Below are positions 12,371-20,995 of a stretch of DNA of 64,000 nucleotides, one piece after another (the first letter of the stretch is position 1; each line of letters opens with the position of its first letter). The DNA is from Actinoplanes philippinensis (lineage in GTDB: Bacteria > Actinomycetota > Actinomycetes > Mycobacteriales > Micromonosporaceae). The translations under genes and the position numbers were made by a program. The notes beneath the pieces were generated by a model, which ran no database searches, was not told the DNA's origin, and saw nothing but the letters and a program-made list of their open reading frames with translations. Where the stretch lies: assembly GCF_900113015.1 (NCBI RefSeq), contig NZ_FONV01000002.1, forward strand, positions 496,001 to 560,000, written 5' to 3'.

Positions 12371-13636
12371 ATGACGACTGTCCAGCCCCGCCCGCCGGCC
12401 ACCACCCCGACCGTTCCCGACGCGCCGACCCGGCTCATCGTCGCGATGGCGCTCGCGCAGCTCGGCGCGTATCTGACGATCCTCACCCCGGTCATCGTGA
12501 CGATGTCCATCCGGGTCGCGCAGATCGCGCCCGGCGACAAGGCGGCCGCGCTCGGCGCCGTGCTGTCCGTCGGCGCCGTCCTCGCGCTGATCGGCAACCC
12601 GTTCTTCGGCGCCCTCTCCGACCGCACCACCTCCCGCTTCGGCCGGCGACGCCCGTGGCTGCTCGGCGGTATGGTGGCCGGCTTCGCCGGTCTGCTCGTC
12701 GTCGCGCTCGGCGGCAGCATCCCGGTCCTGACCGCCGGGTGGGCGCTCGCCCAGCTCGGCGTCAACGCCACCCTCGCCACCCTGACCGCGCTGCTGCCCG
12801 ACCAGATCCCGGCCCAGCAGCGCGGCCGGGTCAGCGGCATCCTCGGCCTGATGACGTCGGTCGCGATCCTGGCCGGCAGCGCGCTCGCCGCCGCCCTGGC
12901 CGGCAGCGCCCTGCTGATGTTCGCCGTCCCGTCCGCGATCGGCGTCGCCACGGTGGCGCTGCTGGTCGTCGTGCTCAAGGACCGCCCGGCCGAGAAGGGA
13001 CACTTCGCGCCCTACCGGTTCAAGGAGTTCCTGCACACCTTCTACGTCAGCCCGCGCCGGCACCCCGACTTCGTGTGGAACATCGTCAGCCGCTTCCTGA
13101 TCTGGATGGGCCTGGCGTCGGTCACCACCTACCAGGCGTACCTGCTGATCGACCGGTTCGGGTACACCACCGGCAACGTGGCCACCGGCATCCTGCTCGC
13201 CACCCTGGTCAGCACCGGCGGACTGGTCGTCGGCTCCGCGGCCGGCGGCACCCTCTCCGACAGGCTCGGACGCCGCAAGCCGTTCGTGCTCGGCGCCGGT
13301 CTCGTCGTCGCTGTCGCGCTCGTGGTCATCGCGTTCGCCGGCAGCTTCGCCGTCTTCCTCGTCGCGTCCCTGATCTTCGGGCTCGGCCAGGGCGTCTACC
13401 TCGCCGTCGACCTGGCGCTCGCCACCGACGTGCTGCCCGACCCCGACGACGCCGCCAAGGACATGGGCGTGCTCAACATCGCCAACGCGCTGCCGCAGTC
13501 ACTCGTGCCGATCCTGGCCGCGCCGATCCTCGCCGTCGGCGGCGGCAACGCCAACTACAGCCTGCTCTTCCTGTGCGGCGCGGTCGTCGCAGTCGCCGGA
13601 TCCCTGCTGGTCCGCATGGTCCGCGGCGCCCGCTGA
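12371..13636 (+). CDS. MFS sugar transporter
   Basis: This 421-residue major facilitator protein has about 12 predicted transmembrane helices. The loop 2-3 motif NPFFGALSDRTTSRFGRRRP and the matching loop 8-9 motif GGTLSDRLGRRKP are clear. GAGGTG precedes the ATG. It sits 19 bases upstream of a GH3 glycosidase and opposite a tandem ROK repressor. It therefore most likely imports the oligosaccharide or glycoside that the glycosidase cleaves. The exact substrate cannot be read from the sequence. Confidence 0.85.
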   Translation: MTTVQPRPPATTPTVPDAPTRLIVAMALAQLGAYLTILTPVIVTMSIRVAQIAPGDKAAALGAVLSVGAVLALIGNPFFGALSDRTTSRFGRRRPWLLGGMVAGFAGLLVVALGGSIPVLTAGWALAQLGVNATLATLTALLPDQIPAQQRGRVSGILGLMTSVAILAGSALAAALAGSALLMFAVPSAIGVATVALLVVVLKDRPAEKGHFAPYRFKEFLHTFYVSPRRHPDFVWNIVSRFLIWMGLASVTTYQAYLLIDRFGYTTGNVATGILLATLVSTGGLVVGSAAGGTLSDRLGRRKPFVLGAGLVVAVALVVIAFAGSFAVFLVASLIFGLGQGVYLAVDLALATDVLPDPDDAAKDMGVLNIANALPQSLVPILAAPILAVGGGNANYSLLFLCGAVVAVAGSLLVRMVRGAR

Positions 13637-13655
13637 ACCCCTCCTGGAGAATCCC

Positions 13656-15425
13656 GTGCACCCCTACCAGAACGCCGCTCTGCCCCTCGAGGACCGGGTC
13701 ACCGACCTGCTCGGCCGCCTCACCCTGGCGGAGAAGGCGGGCCTGATGTTCCACACCATGATCGGCGTCAACCCGGACGGCACGATCGCCGGCGGCAACG
13801 ACATGATCCCGTCGGCGGCCACCCTGCTCCAGGACAAGCTGATCAACCACGTCAACATCCTGACCTTCGCGCCGGTCCCGCCGGAACAACTCGCCACCTG
13901 GCACAACCGGATCCAGGAGATCGCGGCGGGCGTCGGCCACGGCATCCCCGTCACCGTCTCCACCGACCCGCGCCACGGTGTCGTCGACAACCCCGCGACG
14001 TCCGCGTCGGCCGGCGGTTTCTCCGCGTGGCCGGAGCCCATCGGGCTCGGTGCGACCAAAGACCCCTCGCTGGTACGGCAGTTCGCCGACATCGTCCGGC
14101 AGGAATACCTGGCCACCGGCATCCGTGTCGCGTTGCACCCGATGGCCGACCTCGCCACCGAACCCCGCTGGGCCCGCACCAACGGCACCCTCGGCTCGGA
14201 CGCCGACATGGTGTCCGCGATGATCCGGGAGTACGTGCTCGGCCTGCAGGGCGACACGCTCGGCCCGTCGTCGGTGGCCGCCATGGTCAAGCACTTCCCG
14301 GGCGCCGGGCCGCAGAAGGACGGCGAGGACGCGCACTTCCACTACGGGCGGGAGCAGGTCTACCCGGGTGACATGTGGGACCACCACCTGAAGCCGTTCG
14401 AGGCCGCCTTCGAAGCGGGGGTCGCGCAGGTGATGCCCTACTACGGGATGCCGGTCGGCACCCCGTACGAGGAGGTCGGGTTCAGTTTCAGCCGGGGCGT
14501 CATCGAGGGGCTGCTCCGGCGGCGGTACGGCTTCGACGGCGTCGTCTGCACCGACTGGGGCCTGGTCACCGATGCGATGATCATGGGCACCGACATGCCG
14601 GCCCGCGCCTGGGGTGTCGAGCACCTCGACCGGCACAGCCGGGTGCTGCGCATCCTGGAGGCCGGAGCCGACCAGTTGGGCGGCGAACACTGCCCGGAAC
14701 TGATCATCGACCTGGTCACCGGCGGCCGCCTCCCCGAGTCCCGGGTCGACGTCTCGGCCCGCCGCATCCTCCGCGACAAGTTCCGCCTCGGCCTCTTCGA
14801 CGAACGCCGCTACGTGGACCCGTCCACCGCCGCCCGGATCGCCGGACAGCCCGCCTTCCGCGCGGCCGGCCTGTCGGCCCAGCGCCGCTCCGTCGTCCTC
14901 CTGACCAACCACCCCGACCCCGACTCGGGTGTCCCGATGCTTCCGTTGACCGAGGGGATCGCCGTCCGTCTGGACGGTGTCGATCCGGTGGTGGCCGCCG
15001 GATACGCCAAGGTCGTCGACGATCCGGCGGCCGCGGATGTGGCGATCGTCCGGCGGGCCGCGCCTTTCGACCCGCGTGGCGGCGGGTTCGAGGCGTTCTT
15101 CCACGCCGGCCGCCTGGAATGGACCCCGGAGGAACTGGGCCCGATCCTGGAACTGACCGCCACCCTTCCGACCGTCGTCGACGTCTGGCTGGACCGTCCC
15201 GCTGTCCTCACCCCGCTGGCCTCGACCGCGGCGGCGCTGACCGGCAGCTTCGGATCATCGGACGAAGCGCTGCTGGACGTGCTGTTCGGCCGCTCCCCCG
15301 CCACGGGGACACTGCCGTTCGAACTGCCGTCCTCGATGGCCGAGGTGGAGGCCTCCCGCGAGGACGTCCCGAACGACACCGCCAACCCGCTGTTCCCCGA
15401 CAACCACGGCCTCCAGCTCGGCTGA
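13656..15425 (+). CDS. Glycoside hydrolase family 3 protein (beta-glucosidase type)
   Basis: This 589-residue cytoplasmic enzyme has no signal peptide. The N-terminal GH3 barrel (about 15-380) carries the VKHFPG motif and the nucleophile segment FDGVVCTDWGLV, where the Asp is the catalytic nucleophile. It is followed by the alpha/beta sandwich domain (about 395-560). The start is GTG with CTGGAGA upstream, 19 bases after the transporter stop, so the two form an operon. Likely action is hydrolysis of an imported beta-glucoside or oligosaccharide; xylosidase or related specificities are possible. Confidence 0.88.
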   Translation: MHPYQNAALPLEDRVTDLLGRLTLAEKAGLMFHTMIGVNPDGTIAGGNDMIPSAATLLQDKLINHVNILTFAPVPPEQLATWHNRIQEIAAGVGHGIPVTVSTDPRHGVVDNPATSASAGGFSAWPEPIGLGATKDPSLVRQFADIVRQEYLATGIRVALHPMADLATEPRWARTNGTLGSDADMVSAMIREYVLGLQGDTLGPSSVAAMVKHFPGAGPQKDGEDAHFHYGREQVYPGDMWDHHLKPFEAAFEAGVAQVMPYYGMPVGTPYEEVGFSFSRGVIEGLLRRRYGFDGVVCTDWGLVTDAMIMGTDMPARAWGVEHLDRHSRVLRILEAGADQLGGEHCPELIIDLVTGGRLPESRVDVSARRILRDKFRLGLFDERRYVDPSTAARIAGQPAFRAAGLSAQRRSVVLLTNHPDPDSGVPMLPLTEGIAVRLDGVDPVVAAGYAKVVDDPAAADVAIVRRAAPFDPRGGGFEAFFHAGRLEWTPEELGPILELTATLPTVVDVWLDRPAVLTPLASTAAALTGSFGSSDEALLDVLFGRSPATGTLPFELPSSMAEVEASREDVPNDTANPLFPDNHGLQLG

Positions 15426-15635
15426 TCCGCCGACGCCTCCGTGCCCGGCCCGGCCGCCCGGGAGCTGCGCCGACCACCTCGGGCCAGCTCCCGGGACCAG
15501 CCGGACAACGGGGTGACGGTGCCTGCCGCATTCGGCCCGGCGGGCGCCTCGCGGTCCGGAGCACCGCCTGCCCCGCGCGGTAGGTGTGGCAGGCGTGGTT
15601 GCGGTTGCGGTGGGGTTCGGCCCGTACCGCCGAAG

Positions 15636-15666
15636 GGCCCGGCACCGTGGGAAACGGTGCCGGGCC
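15636..15666 (-). terminator. Hairpin terminator after the DHA2 transporter
   Basis: Perfect 13-base arms (15636-15648 and 15654-15666) with a 5-base loop, 10 bases after the transporter stop on the minus strand. It can also serve the GH3 operon arriving from the other side. Confidence 0.75.
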
Positions 15667-15676
15667 GAGCGGGTTT

Positions 15677-17149
15677 TCAGTGGGCCATGGCGGGCGGGGC
15701 GTCGGGGTCGACGTCGAGGGGGCCGGTGCGGAAGAGGAACGCGGCGACCACTGCGGCGAGGACGAAGAAGCCGGCCGACCACCAGAAGACCGTGTGGTAT
15801 CCGTCGATCAGGGCCATCGGCTGGGCGGTGGGGGGCTTGCCGGCCATGTAGTCGGTGATCGCGGTGGCGTAGAAGGAGCTGAGCAGTGCGGTTCCGATGG
15901 AGCCGCCGATCTGCTGGACCGTGTTGATCATCGCGGAGGCCACGCCCGCGTCGCGGTGTTCGACGCCGGCGGTGGCGGCGTTCTGGGTGGGCGCGAAGAC
16001 CAGGCCGAGGCCGAGGCCGATGATGATCAGGCCGGGGAGGACGCCGGAGGCGTACGTGGAGTCGAGGTCGAGGCGGGTCAGGAACAGCATGCCGCCGGCC
16101 GCGACGAGGGCGCCGGCCGGGACGAGCGGGCGCGGGCCGACCTTCGGGGCCAGGAACGAGCCGGCCGTGGTGGCGGTGAGCATGACCGAGCCGAGCATCG
16201 GCAGGAACGCGAGGCCGGTCTTGACCGGGGTGAAGTGGAGCACCGTGGTCAGGAAGTAGGTCAGGAACAGGAAGATGCCGAACATGCCGGCGCCGGCGAT
16301 GGCGATCGACGCGTAGGAGCCGCCGCGGTTGCGGTCGAGGACGACGCGCAGCGGGAGCAGCGGGCTCTCCACCCGGCGCTCGATCAGCACGAAGGCGATC
16401 AGCGCGACCACGCCGACGGCGATCGGGCCGAGGGTCCAGCCCGCGGTCCAGCCGTCGGTCTCCGCCTTGCCGAGGCCGTAGACCAGGCCGACCAGGCCGA
16501 TGACGGCGGCGATCGTGCCGGGAACGTCGATCTTGCCGTGGGCGGCGACGGGCTCGTCCTTGAGCTTGATCATGGCGCCGGCCACGGCGATGGCGGCGAT
16601 CACCAGGTTGACGTAGAGGCACCAGCGCCACGACGCGTACTCGGTGAGGACGCCGCCGAGCAGCAGGCCGATGCCGCCGCCGGCGCCGGAGATGGCGCCG
16701 AAGATGCCGAACGCCTTGCCGCGCTCGGCGGGCTCGGTGAACGTGGTGGAGAGCAGCGAGAGGGCGGCCGGGGCGAGCGCCGCGCCGAAGGCGCCCTGCA
16801 GCGCGCGGGCCACGATCAGCATCTCCAGGCCGTTGGCGGCGCCGCCGAGCGCCGAGGCGAGGGCGAAGCCGATCAGGCCGATGAGGAACATCCGCTTGCG
16901 GCCGAAGAAGTCGGAGAGTCGGCCGCCGAGCAACAGGAGGCTGCCGAAGGCCAGCGCGTATCCGGTGACGACCCACTGCCGGTCGGCGTCCGAGAAGGCG
17001 AGGTCGGCCTGGGCGGTGGGCAGCGCGATGTTCACGATCGTGGCGTCCAGCACCACCATCAGCTGGGCCAGGGCCAGCACCACGAGCGCCCACCAGCGCC
17101 CGGTCTCACGTTGCACGGGCTGTGGCCGATCAATAACGGTGCTGCTCAT
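15677..17149 (-). CDS. DHA2-family MFS drug exporter (EmrB/QacA type)
   Basis: This 490-residue protein has about 14 predicted transmembrane helices. Signatures of the DHA2 drug:proton antiporters are present: LDATIVNIALPT in helix 1, WVVTGYALAFG, the motif A loop GGRLSDFFGRKR, and the antiporter motif region GIFGAISGAGGGIGLLLGG. It is divergent from a TetR repressor with two operator copies between them, the standard arrangement of an inducible efflux pump. Substrate unknown; antibiotics or toxic metabolites are typical. Confidence 0.92.
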   Translation of the reverse strand: MSSTVIDRPQPVQRETGRWWALVVLALAQLMVVLDATIVNIALPTAQADLAFSDADRQWVVTGYALAFGSLLLLGGRLSDFFGRKRMFLIGLIGFALASALGGAANGLEMLIVARALQGAFGAALAPAALSLLSTTFTEPAERGKAFGIFGAISGAGGGIGLLLGGVLTEYASWRWCLYVNLVIAAIAVAGAMIKLKDEPVAAHGKIDVPGTIAAVIGLVGLVYGLGKAETDGWTAGWTLGPIAVGVVALIAFVLIERRVESPLLPLRVVLDRNRGGSYASIAIAGAGMFGIFLFLTYFLTTVLHFTPVKTGLAFLPMLGSVMLTATTAGSFLAPKVGPRPLVPAGALVAAGGMLFLTRLDLDSTYASGVLPGLIIIGLGLGLVFAPTQNAATAGVEHRDAGVASAMINTVQQIGGSIGTALLSSFYATAITDYMAGKPPTAQPMALIDGYHTVFWWSAGFFVLAAVVAAFLFRTGPLDVDPDAPPAMAH

Positions 17150-17169
17150 ACGCGGAGCCTTCCGAAGCT

Positions 17170-17192
17170 AAGTTGAGGTCTGTCCTCCACTT
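17170..17192. promoter_or_regulatory. TetR operator copy 1
   Basis: Half-sites AAGTTGAGG and CCTCCACTT flank a 5-base spacer, giving near-perfect dyad symmetry. An identical pair of half-sites recurs 40 bases downstream (17210-17232). Confidence 0.75.
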
Positions 17193-17209
17193 CGGCAGGC
17201 TAGCAGGAG

Positions 17210-17232
17210 AAGTTGAGGAGTTGCCTCCACTT
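17210..17232. promoter_or_regulatory. TetR operator copy 2
   Basis: Same half-sites and same 5-base spacing as copy 1, with different spacer bases. That argues the arms, not the spacer, are under selection. It lies just upstream of the tetR -10 box, so it should mediate autorepression. Confidence 0.75.
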
Positions 17233-17237
17233 AGTTG

Positions 17238-17243
17238 TAGGCT
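17238..17243 (+). promoter_or_regulatory. -10 box of leaderless tetR-type transcript
   Basis: TAGGCT lies 7 bases before the ATG at 17251, directly after operator copy 2. Confidence 0.5.
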
Positions 17244-17250
17244 TGGCCAC

Positions 17251-17892
17251 ATGCCACTTCGCCGCGACGCACAGCGCAACCGGGAGCGGATCATCGAGGC
17301 CGCCGGCGAGGTCTTCGCGACCAGGGGATTCGCCGCCACCCTGGACGACGTGGCCCATCACGCGGGCGTCGGCGTGGGCACCGTCTACCGGCGCTTCCCG
17401 ACGAAGGAGGAGCTGATCGACGCGGTCTTCACCGACCGCCTGGAAGACCTGGTCACGCTCGCCGAGGAGGCGCTCACCGCACCCTCGGCCTGGGAGGGGC
17501 TGACCGGTTTCCTGCGCACCTCGGCCCGCTGGCACGCCGCCGACCGCGGACTGCGCGACGCCGCCCTGAGCATGGGCGAGCAGCACTTCAAGCAGGCCGG
17601 CGAGCAGATCGTGCCGCTGCTGGAGCAACTGATGGAGCGCGCCCACGCCGAGGGCACGTTACGGCCGGACGCCGGGTTTCACGACTTCCCGATCATCATG
17701 GCCATGGTGACCGAAATGGCCCAGCACAGCGAAGGGTGCCGTCCGGGCCTCTACGAGCGTTATCTGGAGCTGGTGATCGACGGCCTGCGGGCCCGGCCGG
17801 ACAACGGGACGCTCGGCGCCGCGCCGACCGAGACCGACGTCCGCGGGGTCATGCGGGGCTGCGTGCCGCCTATGCGCTCGTCGCGGTCATAG
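17251..17892 (+). CDS. TetR-family repressor of the efflux gene
   Basis: This 213-residue regulator has an N-terminal TetR helix-turn-helix (about 8-55, ATLDDVAHHAGVGVGTVYRRFPTK) and a helical ligand domain. The ATG at 17251 begins the conserved PLRRDAQRNRERI segment; upstream in-frame starts would run through the operators. It is divergent from the DHA2 exporter and probably represses both genes until a ligand binds. The C-terminal tail (after about 190) is not conserved-looking. It overlaps the end of the convergent exoribonuclease by 23 bases. Confidence 0.92.
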   Translation: MPLRRDAQRNRERIIEAAGEVFATRGFAATLDDVAHHAGVGVGTVYRRFPTKEELIDAVFTDRLEDLVTLAEEALTAPSAWEGLTGFLRTSARWHAADRGLRDAALSMGEQHFKQAGEQIVPLLEQLMERAHAEGTLRPDAGFHDFPIIMAMVTEMAQHSEGCRPGLYERYLELVIDGLRARPDNGTLGAAPTETDVRGVMRGCVPPMRSSRS

Positions 17893-18367
17893 CGTTCCAC
17901 CGGGCCAGGTTGTGCTTGGCGTCGACCAGCGCGTCGTGCCGGCCGGCCATCTCCGGCAGATGCGGACGGCCCAGATCGTCCCAGCGCTGACGCAGGTCCT
18001 TGGTGAACCGGGGGATCTCCCGGGGCAGGGCCGGCATCGCGCCCCACAACTGGGCGAGCGCCACGTGGTCATACGCCGCATACCACGCCCAGAGTTCCAT
18101 CTGCTCGCCCCGGCCACGGATCGGCTCGATCAGGAACTCGTAGAGGTCCTCGCGGATCCGCTCGCGGCTGCGCCACGCCCGGTCCGACGGCGAGGGGAGC
18201 TTGTCGAGGACGTTGCGGCGCACCCAGGGCACGGCGCGGGAGTCGTCGAACTCGGTGCTGACCGCGTAGAACTCGCGGCCGAACTCGTCGACGACACCGA
18301 TCGAGACCAGGTCGACGATCCGGCCGTCCTCGATGAATTCACAGTCATAGAAATAGCGATATGGCAT
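17870..18367 (-). CDS. 3'-5' exoribonuclease, RNase AS type (DEDDh)
   Basis: This 165-residue nuclease belongs to the actinobacterial family of polyadenylate-specific 3'-exoribonucleases (Rv2179c, RNase AS). The first acidic pair is in YFYDCEF near the N-terminus. The DEDDh histidine and last aspartate are in GRHDALVDAKHN at the C-terminus. The length is typical. The start is ATG 18367 with AGGA 9 bases upstream; ATG 18376 is an alternative. It likely trims A-rich RNA 3' ends. Confidence 0.85.
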   Translation of the reverse strand: MPYRYFYDCEFIEDGRIVDLVSIGVVDEFGREFYAVSTEFDDSRAVPWVRRNVLDKLPSPSDRAWRSRERIREDLYEFLIEPIRGRGEQMELWAWYAAYDHVALAQLWGAMPALPREIPRFTKDLRQRWDDLGRPHLPEMAGRHDALVDAKHNLARWNAMTATSA

Positions 18368-18401
18368 CCCGCTCATCCTCGCCCATCGCCCGGCGGGCAT
18401 G

Positions 18402-19256
18402 TCATCCGGGCATGGACTCCAGCGCCTCCCGGGCCATCCCGAGCCCGTCCGGGCAGTCATACCGGACGGCCAGATCGGCCTGTACGGCCCAGCGCAGCCG
18501 CAACAGCACCGGCAGGGCGGCCTCCATCTCGTCGGCGCCGACCGGCCCGGCCGCCAGATAGCCGTCCAGGAACTCGCCGGCATGCTCGGCCCCACCCGCG
18601 TAGGCGACCGCGGCGGCCACGTCGTGGACCAGCGGCCCGGTCCCGCCGGCCCCGCAGAAGAGCAGGCCGGACCGGCCGGTCGCCGGATCGAGCAGGAACA
18701 TCTCCGGCGCGGGGTCGCCGTGCAGCACCCCGGAGGTGAGGTGGTCGGTCACGGTGAGCCGGGTGGCGGCGGTGAGCGCGGCGGCCACCGCCTCGCGGAG
18801 CCAGGGCTCCGCATCGAGGTGCGAGGCGTCCGGGTCGAGAGGCTGCCAGGGCCGCAGGCCGGGGTGCCGGAAACCGTGGAGAGCACGGTGTACGGCACCC
18901 AGGCGCTCCCCCCACCACTGCTGGTCGACCGGGTCCCGCCCGTCGAGACGCCGGCCCGGTATGCGGCGCAGGACGGCGAGCGCGCCGTACGGGGTGGCCA
19001 CGGTGAGGGCCCCGCCGAGGGTGCGGACCGGCTCGCCCGCGTCGATCCGGCGCCGGCGCAGGTGCATCGCGGCCGCGAGCCCGCCCTCCATCCGATGCCG
19101 CCAGCCGATCTCGACCAGGCGTGCCACGTAGGTCACGGCGCCCGCGACGAACTCCCAGCCGCGCGACATCAGAGTCAGCGGGAGTTCGATCAGCTCCGAT
19201 GGGAGGAGGTGCCACTGGTCGCGCAGAGTCGATCGAAGAAAGTCATCATCCGGCAC
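18402..19256 (-). CDS. Phosphotransferase (APH-like fold) protein, possibly inactive
   Basis: This 284-residue protein has the C-terminal half of an aminoglycoside/choline phosphotransferase fold. The catalytic loop reads LHGDPAPEMFLLD, keeping the HGD Asp and replacing the usual Asn by Met. The metal-binding Asp expected in the following I-D-F/W-G segment is absent (LLFCGAGG). It may therefore be a pseudokinase or bind ligand without phosphorylating it. The start is GTG. The gene sits 34 bases upstream of the exoribonuclease in the same direction. Substrate unknown. Confidence 0.65.
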   Translation of the reverse strand: MPDDDFLRSTLRDQWHLLPSELIELPLTLMSRGWEFVAGAVTYVARLVEIGWRHRMEGGLAAAMHLRRRRIDAGEPVRTLGGALTVATPYGALAVLRRIPGRRLDGRDPVDQQWWGERLGAVHRALHGFRHPGLRPWQPLDPDASHLDAEPWLREAVAAALTAATRLTVTDHLTSGVLHGDPAPEMFLLDPATGRSGLLFCGAGGTGPLVHDVAAAVAYAGGAEHAGEFLDGYLAAGPVGADEMEAALPVLLRLRWAVQADLAVRYDCPDGLGMAREALESMPG

Positions 19257-19492
19257 CGCGGGATTATCTCGACACTTGGCACCAATGCGACGGACAGACA
19301 GGGCGACAGTGACTCAGAGAGATTGACGGTTTACAGAACGCTACCGAAGGGACATGATCGTACGAGGCGAGCTTCAATGTCCGTTTTGAAAATGGCGTTC
19401 GGAGCACGCTTCGTGCTAAGAGTGATCGTTCGCGTCGTGGGGCCGGCGCCGTCGGCCGTCGGCGTGTCCTCACCGGGGGAGGGGATAGCGCC

Positions 19493-20182
19493 GTGGACCA
19501 TCGCATGCCGGATCCCGGCGACGCGCTCACCGGTGTGGACATGTTCGCCGGTCTGGAGCCAGAGGTGCGCCAGCGTGTCATCGCCGCTGCCGTCCCACGC
19601 CACTACCGCAAGGGCCAGATCCTCTTCGTCGAGCACGACCCCGGCGACTCGCTGATCATCATGAAGCGGGGCGCCGTCGCCGTGTTCCGGACCGCCCCGA
19701 CCGGCGAGCGGGCCGTTCTCACCGTGGTCCGCCCACCCGACGTGCTCGGCGAGGTGTCCCTGCTGGACGCCTCCACCCGCAGCGCCTCCGCCGAGGCCAT
19801 CGAGGACTCGCAGGCACTGTCGCTGTCGCGGGTCGCCTTCATGGAGCTGGTGCACTCCAACCCGCGCATCCTCGACGCGGTGATGCGCTCGGTCGGCGGC
19901 CTGATCCGCCGGCTCACCGAGCAGAACGCGGATCACGTCTTCCTCGACCTGCCCGGCCGGGTGGCCAAGACGCTGGTCCGGCTCTCCGGCGAGAGCCAGG
20001 CGCCGATGATCACCATCGAGCTCAACCAGAGCCAGCTCGCCGAGATGGCCGGCGGCTCCCGGCAGAGCGTCAACCAGGCGATCGGCTCCTTCGCGAGCCG
20101 CGGCTGGCTGCGCACCGAGGGCCGGCGCATCGTCGTCACCGATGTGCAGGCCCTGCGCCGCCGCGCCGGGATGACCGGCTAG
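19493..20182 (+). CDS. Crp/Fnr-family transcriptional regulator
   Basis: This 229-residue protein has an N-terminal cyclic-nucleotide-binding beta-roll (about 15-130) and a C-terminal Crp winged HTH (about 160-220, LAEMAGGSRQSVNQAIGSF). No Cys cluster for iron-sulfur sensing is visible, so it is not Fnr-like. Ligand could be cAMP or none. The start is GTG with a purine-rich GGGGGAGGGG about 10 bases upstream. The 236 bases before it hold the promoter but no recognisable operator. It ends 4 bases inside the convergent plsC-like gene. Confidence 0.9.
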   Translation: MDHRMPDPGDALTGVDMFAGLEPEVRQRVIAAAVPRHYRKGQILFVEHDPGDSLIIMKRGAVAVFRTAPTGERAVLTVVRPPDVLGEVSLLDASTRSASAEAIEDSQALSLSRVAFMELVHSNPRILDAVMRSVGGLIRRLTEQNADHVFLDLPGRVAKTLVRLSGESQAPMITIELNQSQLAEMAGGSRQSVNQAIGSFASRGWLRTEGRRIVVTDVQALRRRAGMTG

Positions 20183-20853
20183 GCCGCCGCCTTGAGGGTC
20201 GACGCGTAGACGTCGACGTACTCCCGGCCGGAGAGGGCCATCAACTCGTACATGATCTCGTCGGTGATCGCGCGCTCGACGAAGCGGTCGCCGCGCTGGT
20301 CGGCGTAGCGGGAGAAGTCGAGCGGCTGACCGATTCTGATCCGAACCCGCTTGACCGTGGGGATCAGGGTGCCGGTCGGCTGGATCTCGTCGGTGTTCAG
20401 CAGGGCCACCGGGACGACCGGGGCGCCGCTCTCCAGGGCCAGCCGGGCCACACCGGTCTTGCCGCGGTAGAGCCGCCCGTCCGGCGAGCGGGTGCCCTCC
20501 GGATAGATGCCGGCGACATTTCCCTCCCGCAGCACCCGCAGCAGCGTGTCCAGAGCCGCCTGGGCCGCCTCGCCACCCGAACGGTCCACCGGGATCGTCC
20601 CCGCGCCGGTGAAGAACATCCGCGAGAACCAGCCCTTGATCCCCTTGCCGGTGAAGTATTCGGCCTTGGCGACGAAGGTCACTTTCCGCCGCATGATCAG
20701 CGGGGTGAAGATCGAGTCCGAGAACGAGAGGTGGTTGCAGGCGAGAATGACCGGACCCGACCGGGGCACGTGATGAAGGCCCTCCACCTTGGGGCGGAAG
20801 ACGAGCTTCAGCACCGGTCCGAGAACCACCAACTTCAGCAGCCAGTAGAACAC
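20179..20853 (-). CDS. plsC: 1-acyl-sn-glycerol-3-phosphate acyltransferase
   Basis: This 224-residue PlsC-type acyltransferase makes phosphatidic acid in membrane lipid synthesis. Motifs are NHLSFSDS (HX4D catalytic pair), the GTIPVDR region and the substrate-binding YPEGTRSPDG. An N-terminal hydrophobic stretch anchors it. The start is GTG 20853 with GGACG upstream; a longer frame continues upstream but lacks family similarity. Confidence 0.9.
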   Translation of the reverse strand: MFYWLLKLVVLGPVLKLVFRPKVEGLHHVPRSGPVILACNHLSFSDSIFTPLIMRRKVTFVAKAEYFTGKGIKGWFSRMFFTGAGTIPVDRSGGEAAQAALDTLLRVLREGNVAGIYPEGTRSPDGRLYRGKTGVARLALESGAPVVPVALLNTDEIQPTGTLIPTVKRVRIRIGQPLDFSRYADQRGDRFVERAITDEIMYELMALSGREYVDVYASTLKAAA

Positions 20854-20995
20854 TGACGTCCTTTCGACGGATGCCACCGTGCGTTTGGGGCGACAGGAAG
20901 CGTACGAAGCGGGAGCGGCGCGCCACAACGCACTCCCGCAACGGGCGCCTGCCGTGTCACCATTCAAGGCACGGTCGGCAAGGGGGTGTGCATCG

